Source: Niveispirillum sp. (GTDB lineage: Bacteria; Pseudomonadota; Alphaproteobacteria; Azospirillales; Azospirillaceae). Taken from it: DNA of 5,612 nt. Numbering within the stretch: the first letter of the stretch is position 1; each line of letters starts with the position of its first letter. The stretch is taken from the NCBI GenBank assembly GCA_016463045.1, contig JAEMSB010000329.1, forward strand, positions 1 through 5,612. The letters are read 5' to 3'. The notes below the pieces were generated by a model. The model had not been told where the DNA came from, searched no databases, and saw only the letters and a program-made list of their open reading frames with translations. Of this stretch, positions 1 to 5,612 are shown one piece after another. A program made the position numbers and the translations under genes.

Positions 1-1
1 G

Positions 2-565
2 TTGGGCATGGAGCGGGAGGCGGCACGGTTGAAGCAGAAGGAATATTACCGGCTGCACGGCACCTCGCTGCGCGGGATGATGATCGACCATGGCATGGAT
101 CCGGCGCCGTTCCTGGCCTATGTCCATGATATCGACGTGACGCCCGTGGCCCCATCACCCTTGTTGGCTGACGCCTTGAAGGCGCTGCCGGGACGCAAGG
201 TGATCTTCACCAACGGCTCCGTTCGGCATGCCGAGAATGTGATGGCCCGACTGGGTGTGGCCGATCATTTCGACGGCATCTTCGACATCGTGGCCGCCGA
301 TTACGTGCCAAAGCCCGATCCCGCCCCCTATGCCACCATGATCCGCCGCTTCGGGATCAATCCCGCCCGTGCCGCCATGGTGGAGGATCTGCACCGCAAT
401 CTTCTGCCCGCCGCCGCCGCTGGCATGACGACCGTCTGGGTCCGCACTGACAGCGAATATTCCCACCCCGATCCCAGCGCCCATGCCCATCCCGGCGACC
501 ATGTGCACCATGTCATCCCCGATGTGGAGGCGTGGCTGGCCGAGATCACGGCGCATCTGCGGTAA
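2..565 (+). CDS. HAD-superfamily hydrolase, pyrimidine 5'-nucleotidase type (5'-truncated by window edge)
   Basis: This is the C-terminal 187 or so residues of a haloacid dehalogenase-fold phosphatase. It probably dephosphorylates pyrimidine nucleoside monophosphates in the cytoplasm, like the yeast SDT1/PHM8-type family. The reading frame is open to the left edge, and the N-terminal motif I (the DxD nucleophile) is outside the window, so the TTG at position 2 is not the real start. Counting from that codon, motif II is IFTNG (Thr70), motif III is the lysine of KPDP (Lys104), and motif IV is MVEDL (Glu128, Asp129). The helical cap (KQKEYYRLHGTSLRGMM, residues 11-27) is typical of this subfamily. 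The tail (residues 154-171) has six histidines, DHVHHV among them. The gene ends 122 bp before dapD on the same strand, an order seen in other alphaproteobacteria. The family call is firm; the substrate is inferred. Confidence 0.88.
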   Translation: MGMEREAARLKQKEYYRLHGTSLRGMMIDHGMDPAPFLAYVHDIDVTPVAPSPLLADALKALPGRKVIFTNGSVRHAENVMARLGVADHFDGIFDIVAADYVPKPDPAPYATMIRRFGINPARAAMVEDLHRNLLPAAAAGMTTVWVRTDSEYSHPDPSAHAHPGDHVHHVIPDVEAWLAEITAHLR

Positions 566-573
566 GGGTGTTT

Positions 574-591
574 CCCGAACGATCGTGCGGG
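574..591. repeat. 18-bp imperfect dyad upstream of dapD (possible operator)
   Basis: The sequence CCCGAACGATCGTGCGGG is an inverted repeat with eight of nine base pairs matching and no loop. Its centre is the perfect palindrome ACGATCGT. It starts 8 bp after the nucleotidase stop and about 26 bp upstream of a TTGACA element. A loopless dyad suits a dimeric DNA-binding protein better than an RNA hairpin, and no T-run follows it. No regulator can be named. In GC-rich DNA such a dyad may also arise by chance. Confidence 0.3.
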
Positions 592-616
592 CATGGGCGC
601 CTTGCTTGAGGCTTCG

Positions 617-645
617 TTGACACCCAGGGTGCCCACCCCCAAAGT
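617..645 (+). promoter_or_regulatory. Weak candidate promoter for dapD
   Basis: A perfect TTGACA hexamer lies at 617-622. With a 17-bp spacer the -10 position is CAAAGT (640-645), only 3/6 to TATAAT, so the call rests mainly on the -35 box. It would place the transcript start about 35 bp before the dapD ATG. A small dyad, CACCC-A-GGGTG, overlaps the -35 box and spacer (621-631), and a 10-bp palindrome TCGCCGGCGA (645-654) follows. dapD could instead be read through from the upstream nucleotidase gene. Confidence 0.3.
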
Positions 646-674
646 CGCCGGCGATCCTTCCTAAACCGAACATC

Positions 675-678
675 AGGA
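675..678 (+). promoter_or_regulatory. Ribosome binding site of dapD
   Basis: AGGA ends 9 bases before the ATG at 688. The motif is short but well spaced, and it supports this start. The N-terminus it gives (SSFADLARTIDQAWEDR) lines up with the start of known DapD proteins. Confidence 0.6.
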
Positions 679-687
679 CCACAAGCG

Positions 688-1533
<846 letters not shown>

Positions 1534-1537
1534 CCCC

Positions 1538-1924
1538 ATGCCCGCCATCGGCGCCCTGACCCTGCTGGTGCGGGATTATGACGAAGCCATCGCCTGGTAC
1601 CGCAACCGGGCGGGCTTCACACTGGTCAGCGACACTGATTTGGGTGGCGGCAAACGCTGGGTTCTGATGGCGCCGAAGGGGTCCACGGAAACCCGCCTGC
1701 TGCTAGCCGAGGCGGTGGGGGCAGAACAGCAGGCGCAGATCGGCCATCAGGCCGGGGGCCGCGTTTTCCTGTTCCTGCATACCGACGATTTCGCCCGCGA
1801 CCATGAAGCGATGGTCGCGGCGGGGGTAAAGTTCCTGGAGGAACCGCGACACGAGGCCTATGGCAGCGTCGCCGTCTTCCAGGACCTTTATGGGAACAAG
1901 TGGGACCTGTTGCAGCTGCGGTAA
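1538..1924 (+). CDS. VOC (glyoxalase/bleomycin-resistance fold) family protein
   Basis: This 128-residue single-domain protein has the two beta-alpha-beta-beta-beta modules of the vicinal oxygen chelate fold. Module one is about residues 4-58 (IGALTLLVRDYDEAIAWYR, then GGGKRWVLMAPKG). Module two is about 74-127 (GRVFLFLHTDDFARDHEAMVAAGVKFLEEPR, ending YGNKWDLLQLR). The frame stays open upstream to 1484, but the ATG at 1538 is chosen because the fold's first strand begins right after it. Earlier codons overlap the dapD C-terminus and give an unrelated Pro/Arg-rich stretch. The start lies 4 bases after the dapD stop with no clear Shine-Dalgarno sequence, which points to translational coupling. 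By manual alignment with glyoxalase I, the metal-ligand positions are mostly non-ligands (Ala6, a Leu near 54-55, Phe77); only Asp123 could coordinate. Classic glyoxalase activity is therefore unlikely, and the substrate is unknown. Confidence 0.85.
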   Translation: MPAIGALTLLVRDYDEAIAWYRNRAGFTLVSDTDLGGGKRWVLMAPKGSTETRLLLAEAVGAEQQAQIGHQAGGRVFLFLHTDDFARDHEAMVAAGVKFLEEPRHEAYGSVAVFQDLYGNKWDLLQLR

Positions 1925-1994
1925 CCCCGCACGTCCTATCCGCTTTCCGTTCCCCGTTATCACCATCACCGCAATTCCGCCCCTTTCGCGGGGC

Positions 1995-2035
1995 ATGCAC
2001 ATTATTTGCACCGGGCGGGGGCCTCGGGGTATCAA
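1995..2035 (+). promoter_or_regulatory. Candidate promoter of the GlmS-like gene (sigma-54-like, overlapping a sigma-70-like reading)
   Basis: Positions 1995-2010 read ATGCACA-TTAT-TTGCA. Against the sigma-54 consensus TGGCACG-N4-TTGCA this gives 9 of 12 matches with the exact 4-base spacer, but the normally near-invariant -24 GG is TG here. Alternatively, TTGCAC (2006-2011), an 18-bp spacer and TATCAA (2030-2035, 4/6 to TATAAT) form a sigma-70-like promoter. TGCAC occurs twice as a direct repeat (1996-2000 and 2007-2011), 11 bp apart, one helical turn. Either reading gives a short leader before the ribosome binding site at 2054. The rest of the gap (1925-1994) holds only a 5-bp GCCCC/GGGGC hairpin at 1979-1994. 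Confidence 0.35.
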
Positions 2036-2053
2036 GGCGGCGTATCTTTGCAA

Positions 2054-2058
2054 AGGGA
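2054..2058 (+). promoter_or_regulatory. Ribosome binding site that fixes the GlmS-like start
   Basis: AGGGA ends 8 bases before the ATG at 2067. This decides the start of a frame that stays open as far back as 1860. Initiation at 2067 exposes Cys2 after Met removal, which class-II amidotransferases need as the catalytic N-terminal nucleophile. Confidence 0.8.
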
Positions 2059-2066
2059 TTTTGGAC

Positions 2067-5000
2067 ATGTGCGGCATTGCGGGTTTTCTGTCGAACCTGA
2101 CCTGGCACCAGGATAACGACGTCTCCTGGATCGCCTTGCTGGCCGATGGGCTGCGCGATGCCGGGATCGGCCATCTGGCCGGCATCGATGCCGCGCTGGA
2201 TCAGCTGCATGCCCGCTTTGACGACCTGATGGCCTTTGCCACGCATCTGGCGCTGGTGGAGCGCGCCGACCTGCGCGACCGGCTGACCCAGGCCGCCACC
2301 CGGATCGAGGGGCTAGAGGCGGAGCTGAAGGCCAGCCCCATCGCCCGTGACCCCGTCGCCGAACGTACCGCCGAACGGTTGCGTGATTATGGCTGGCAGC
2401 TGCGCAACGAGGTGCTGGCCAATATCGACCGCACCCTGTCGCTGATCGGGGGCGTGCCGACCCCGGCCCGGGCACAGCATTTCGCCGCCTGGTCCATCGA
2501 ACAGGTTCTGGAAAACCTGGACCGGCTGGAGGTGCGCGGGCGCGACAGTGCCGGCGTGGCGGTTCAGCTGCGTCTGCCAGGCCCCGTGTCGGACGGACAG
2601 ATGGCGGATTGGCGGCGCCAAGCAGCATCCGCCGGGCGCGATACGTTCGATGCCGATGGCGCCGTCACCATCCATGCCCTGCCCGATGGCGGGGCCACCG
2701 CGCGCTTCACCTATAAGGTGGCGCAACTGATCGGGCAGTTGGGCGACAATGGCGCCACCCTGCGGGCCAAGGTGCGGGCCGACGCCTTGCTGTGGTCCAT
2801 CGCCTTGCAGGCCGATCAGGTGGCGATCCTGGCCCATACGCGCTGGGCCTCGCACGGGGCCATCAACCTGCCCAACTGCCACCCGCAATCGGGCTGGCTG
2901 GCCGGCGACAATACCCCGACCCTGACGCCCGATGCCGACACGATGTGCGTCCTGAACGGCGATATTGATAATTACCGCGGGCTGAAGGACGGTCTGGTGC
3001 GCGGGGCGGGACATGAGGTGCCGGCCCAGGTGACCACCGATGCCAAGATCATCCCCGTCGCTTTCCGCCTGACCCCCAGCGCCAAAACGCCCGACCGCTT
3101 CCTGTCGACGCTGAGGCAGTTTGAAGGGTCCGTCGCCATCGGCCTTCTGCACCCGACGGAGCCGCAGCGGCTTTATTTCGGGCAGAAGGGCAGCGGCCAG
3201 TCGCTGTTCCTGGCGCAGGTCCGCGACGGTCTGATCATCGCGTCGGAAAATTACGGCCTCGCCCCCCGCGCGCGGTCCTCCATCGCCATGGCCAAGGTGG
3301 AAAAGGGCGGGTTGCAGGTGACCCTGTCCACCCTGGACGGCGAACCGGCAATCAAGGCCCGCACCATCGATGATGGGGCAGAGACGGAGCTGAAGCCCGA
3401 AACCATCGAGATTTTCAGCCGCGATATTTTCCGGGGCGATTTCGCGCATTTCTTTGAAAAGGAAGTGCATGAAAGCGCCACCTCGGTGCGCAAGACGCTG
3501 GTGGGCCGCTATACCCGCCAGGGCCGCGCCGCCAGCTTCGACCTTGGCCCCGATGGCATCTGGGTGGGATTGCGCCGCCGTCTGGCCGACCCGGCCAAGC
3601 CCGCCATCCGCCGCATCTTTGTGACGGGGCAGGGCACGGCCGCCATCGCCGGCATGGGTGTCGCCCATCTGCTGCGTCAGGCCCTGCCCGGCACGTCGAT
3701 CCATGTGGAGGCGGCGAAGGCGTCGGAACTGTCGTCCGATCTGGATGGTGTGCGCCTGGATGACGCCATCGTCATCGCCATCAGCCAGTCCGGCACCACC
3801 ACCGACACCAACCGCACCGTCGATCTGGCCCGCGCCTCCGGCGCCTGGATCCACGCCATCGTCAACCGCCGCAACAGCCCCCTGGTGCGCAAGTCCGACA
3901 GCCATCTGTTCACCAGCGACGGGCGCGATATCGAAATGGCGGTGGCCAGCACCAAGGCGTTCTACAGCCAGGTGGCCGCCGGCAAGCTGACGGCCTTGTG
4001 CATTGCCGACGCGCTGGGCACCCTGTCGGCAACGCAGATCCACGATGAATTGGTGGCGCTGGAAGGGCTGCCCGCCCGCATTCAGGAAGTGCTGGACGAG
4101 GAAGACCTGATCGCCGCCTGCGCCGAACGCTATGCGCCGCAGAACCGCTATTGGGCGGTGGTCGGCAATGGCCCCAACAAGATCGCGGCGGAAGAGATTC
4201 GTATCAAGCTGTCGGAGCTTTGCTACAAGTCGATCCCCGTCGATTTCACCGAAGACAAGAAACATATCGACCTGTCGACGGAGCCGCTGACCCTGGTCAT
4301 CGCCAATGACCTGCCGCCGCTGCTGGCCCAGGATACGGCCAAGGAAGTGGCGATCTTCAAGGCCCATGCCGGCAAGCCGCTGGTCATCGCCGCCAAGGGC
4401 GAAACCTGCTTTGATAGCTATGCCGAGGCGGTGATCCGTGTGCCGTCGGCGGGGGCGGGGCTGGATTTCGTGCTGGCGACCGTGGTCGGCCACCTCTGGG
4501 GCTTCCACGCCGCCCGCGCCATCGACCGCCGGTCACAGGGGTTCCGCGCCCTGGGCGTCTCCATCGAACAGGCGCTGGTGGAAAGGGACCGTCCGCTGGC
4601 CCCTATCATCGACGCCATCGCTGTGGAACTGCGCCGTGTGGCCGATGGCGAACAGGACGCGGCCCTGCCGCCGCGCGCCGTGGCACAACTGGCGGCGCTG
4701 TCGGCGTCGCTTGCCACCGCCGATGCGGGCAACCGTGCCACCCTGCTGTCGGGCGGGGTGGAACTGATGCGCAAGCTGTTTGAGGAAACCAGCCGCCCCG
4801 TCGATACCATCCGCCATCAGGCCAAGACGGTCACGGTCGGCATCTCGCGCCCGGCCCGCGAAGTGGCCCCCACCATCCTGACGGCGCTGACATCCCTGGG
4901 TGTTTCGCATGAGGCGCTGGCCGAGGCGGATCGCCAAACCCTGATCGCCTTCTCCTCCATCCTGACCAATGTCGCCGGCGGCATCCTTTACGGGCTGAAG

Positions 5001-5423
5001 GGCGAGGGCAAGGACGGGGTGCCGGTCCTGGCCGCCACTGCCCGCATCGGCGTGTCGGAGGGCAAGGCGTCCGGCTATGATGGTGGCCGCGCCGCCACGG
5101 GCAGCAAGCGCCGCGCCCTGCGCCTGGGCCGCATCATCTTTTCCGCCGGGAACAAGGCGGATGAGAATCTGGTGCTGATCCCGTTCTTCGCCGGGGCTGA
5201 CTGGCGTGTGGCGGGGCTGGCCATGCTGCATACCGACCTGATGGAACAGGCCTCTTTGCAACAGAAGACGGCCCTGCTGAAGGAATTGCAGCTCTACGAA
5301 GACCTGTTCGACGCCTATCACGATGCGGTACATGGCGAGGACCGCGACTTCGCCGCCTTCATCGCCCGCGTCAGCCCCCGCGACCTGCTGTTCCGCAGCC
5401 CGGCGGAACTGGTGCGGGGCTGA
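2067..5423 (+). CDS. Enlarged GlmS-like protein: class-II glutamine amidotransferase plus two SIS domains and a C-terminal extension
   Basis: The 1118-residue protein resembles GlmS (glutamine:fructose-6-phosphate amidotransferase), usually about 610 residues. The glutaminase half has Cys2 (MCGIAGF), RGRDSAG (157-163), HTRWASHG (257-264), Asn297-Gly298 as the oxyanion hole and Asp325. The first SIS domain (about 459-640) has FEKEVHES, ISQSGTTTDT (572-581) and VASTKAF (626-632). The second (about 690-820) has Glu710, Lys714, Glu717 and His733, spaced exactly like E. coli E481, K485, E488 and H504. RPVDTIRHQAKTVTVG (910-925) matches the GlmS C-terminal tail, with Lys920 at the Schiff-base Lys603. 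Extra material lies at about 12-145 (partly coiled coil), about 185-240, about 821-909, and 926-1118. The last has no recognised domain. GlmS Ser303 appears to be Ala525. The enzyme is probably a cytoplasmic ammonia-channelling sugar isomerase; the sugar substrate is uncertain, so no symbol is given. The frame is intact. Confidence 0.88.
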   Translation: MCGIAGFLSNLTWHQDNDVSWIALLADGLRDAGIGHLAGIDAALDQLHARFDDLMAFATHLALVERADLRDRLTQAATRIEGLEAELKASPIARDPVAERTAERLRDYGWQLRNEVLANIDRTLSLIGGVPTPARAQHFAAWSIEQVLENLDRLEVRGRDSAGVAVQLRLPGPVSDGQMADWRRQAASAGRDTFDADGAVTIHALPDGGATARFTYKVAQLIGQLGDNGATLRAKVRADALLWSIALQADQVAILAHTRWASHGAINLPNCHPQSGWLAGDNTPTLTPDADTMCVLNGDIDNYRGLKDGLVRGAGHEVPAQVTTDAKIIPVAFRLTPSAKTPDRFLSTLRQFEGSVAIGLLHPTEPQRLYFGQKGSGQSLFLAQVRDGLIIASENYGLAPRARSSIAMAKVEKGGLQVTLSTLDGEPAIKARTIDDGAETELKPETIEIFSRDIFRGDFAHFFEKEVHESATSVRKTLVGRYTRQGRAASFDLGPDGIWVGLRRRLADPAKPAIRRIFVTGQGTAAIAGMGVAHLLRQALPGTSIHVEAAKASELSSDLDGVRLDDAIVIAISQSGTTTDTNRTVDLARASGAWIHAIVNRRNSPLVRKSDSHLFTSDGRDIEMAVASTKAFYSQVAAGKLTALCIADALGTLSATQIHDELVALEGLPARIQEVLDEEDLIAACAERYAPQNRYWAVVGNGPNKIAAEEIRIKLSELCYKSIPVDFTEDKKHIDLSTEPLTLVIANDLPPLLAQDTAKEVAIFKAHAGKPLVIAAKGETCFDSYAEAVIRVPSAGAGLDFVLATVVGHLWGFHAARAIDRRSQGFRALGVSIEQALVERDRPLAPIIDAIAVELRRVADGEQDAALPPRAVAQLAALSASLATADAGNRATLLSGGVELMRKLFEETSRPVDTIRHQAKTVTVGISRPAREVAPTILTALTSLGVSHEALAEADRQTLIAFSSILTNVAGGILYGLKGEGKDGVPVLAATARIGVSEGKASGYDGGRAATGSKRRALRLGRIIFSAGNKADENLVLIPFFAGADWRVAGLAMLHTDLMEQASLQQKTALLKELQLYEDLFDAYHDAVHGEDRDFAAFIARVSPRDLLFRSPAELVRG

Positions 5424-5474
5424 AGCTTGCGGGTCAGATTCTGTAGGGTTTGAACGGATTGACCCGCACCGCGT

Positions 5475-5505
5475 GCCCAATCTCATCATGGGGATGAGAT
5501 TGGGC
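5475..5505 (+). terminator. Perfect 13-bp hairpin after the GlmS-like gene (possible transcript end)
   Basis: GCCCAATCTCATC (5475-5487) pairs perfectly with GATGAGATTGGGC (5493-5505) around a 5-base loop, ATGGG. It lies 52 bases after the stop codon. No strong T-run follows, only a moderately T-rich stretch (TTCACCTTCATT), so it would be a weak intrinsic terminator or an RNA 3'-end stabiliser. A second, weaker 8-bp inverted repeat, GCGGGTCA/TGACCCGC (5429-5436 and 5460-5467), lies just upstream with a 23-base loop. Confidence 0.4.
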
Positions 5506-5534
5506 AGCAGTTCACCTTCATTCTGACAGACAAC

Positions 5535-5564
5535 AAAAGCCCCGGCGGTGATCCGCCGGGGCTT
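5535..5564 (-). terminator. Strong rho-independent terminator for the minus-strand gene
   Basis: AAGCCCCGGCGG (5537-5548) pairs perfectly with CCGCCGGGGCTT (5553-5564) around the loop TGAT, giving a 12-bp stem. AAAA at 5535-5538 reads as TTTT on the minus strand, directly after the GC-rich stem, so the element is oriented for minus-strand transcription. It begins about 21 bases after the stop of the minus-strand gene entering from the right edge. On the plus strand the stem is followed by CGCTCG, with no T-run, although the hairpin might still help to stop transcription from the left. Confidence 0.85.
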
Positions 5565-5585
5565 CGCTCGTGTCCAAAGGGCCGG

Positions 5586-5612
5586 TTACTTGGTCTTGGC
5601 CTCGGTCTTCAC
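5586..5612 (-). CDS. C-terminal end of a minus-strand gene (only 8 codons and stop visible)
   Basis: The reverse complement from the right edge reads VKTEAKTK followed by TAA at 5588-5586. The Lys/Thr-rich tail, alternating with acidic residue and alanine, resembles C-terminal tails of ribosomal or nucleic-acid-binding proteins, but eight residues do not permit identification. Support for a real gene comes from the strong minus-strand terminator starting about 21 bases past the stop. It is convergent with the GlmS-like gene. Confidence 0.5.
   Translation of the reverse strand: MKTEAKTK

Noticed and set aside
1860..2066. Upstream start for the GlmS-like protein at 1860
   Set aside because: It would overlap the VOC gene and bury the catalytic Cys2 behind 69 unrelated residues. 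The ATG at 2067 has an AGGGA ribosome binding site and gives the required MCGIAG terminus.
1925..2066. A glmS-type ribozyme or riboswitch in the leader
   Set aside because: The 142-bp gap shows no recognisable ribozyme core, and the glmS ribozyme is known mainly from Gram-positive bacteria. Only a 5-bp hairpin and the promoter-like elements are visible.
2313..4508. A 731-residue open frame on the minus strand
   Set aside because: It lies wholly antisense to the GlmS-like gene. Its translation is a low-complexity Gly/Gln/Arg/His/Asp-rich string with no recognisable motif, as expected from the reverse of GC-biased codons.
4545..4568. RALGVSIE (residues 827-834) as the GlmS C-terminal lysine motif
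   Set aside because: It loosely resembles LAKSVTVE, but the Schiff-base lysine would be Leu829. The later AKTVTV motif (919-924) matches far better, including the preceding VD and Arg.
4533..5489. A 318-residue minus-strand open frame
   Set aside because: It is antisense to the C-terminal part of the GlmS-like gene. Its composition is shadow-like and there is no plausible ribosome binding or promoter context.
5535..5570. The GC-rich hairpin as a plus-strand terminator of the GlmS-like gene
   Set aside because: On the plus strand the stem is followed by CGCTCG with no T-run. The T-run is on the minus strand, so it is assigned to the minus-strand gene, though some two-way effect is possible.

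Overview
The window is GC-rich DNA with strong third-position G/C preference and very little intergenic space. It looks like an alphaproteobacterial chromosome. The pairing of a pyrimidine 5'-nucleotidase-type HAD protein directly upstream of dapD is a familiar alphaproteobacterial arrangement. The overall style suggests Rhodospirillales (for example the Azospirillaceae), but that placement is an inference from protein resemblance and composition. No phage, transposon, plasmid or CRISPR signature was seen.

Layout, left to right. (1) Positions 1-565 hold the 3' part of a HAD-family nucleotidase gene, cut by the window edge. (2) A 122-bp gap carries an 18-bp imperfect dyad and a weak promoter candidate. 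(3) dapD (688-1533) encodes the succinyltransferase of lysine/diaminopimelate biosynthesis. (4) Four bases later a small VOC-fold gene (1538-1924) begins, almost certainly on the dapD transcript and translationally coupled to it. (5) A 142-bp gap holds a candidate promoter with a sigma-54-like -24/-12 arrangement overlapping a sigma-70-like reading. (6) A very large gene (2067-5423, 1118 residues) encodes a GlmS-like protein: an N-terminal class-II glutamine amidotransferase and two SIS (sugar isomerase) domains, with several large insertions and a roughly 190-residue C-terminal extension. (7) A 162-bp convergent intergenic region has a perfect 13-bp hairpin and a strong intrinsic terminator oriented for the minus strand. 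(8) The last 27 bases are the extreme C-terminal end of a minus-strand gene with a Lys-rich tail.

How the genes relate: dapD supplies meso-diaminopimelate and lysine, hence peptidoglycan precursors. Canonical GlmS supplies glucosamine-6-phosphate, also a peptidoglycan and LPS precursor. The large protein keeps essentially all GlmS glutaminase and isomerase catalytic residues, so a cell-envelope amino-sugar theme is attractive. However, it is nearly twice the usual GlmS length and has a changed phosphate-loop residue, so its true substrate is open.

The most interesting object in the window is this enlarged GlmS-like enzyme. The GlmS C-terminal lysine motif can be recognised in it, but the motif is internal, displaced by an insertion and followed by an unassigned domain.
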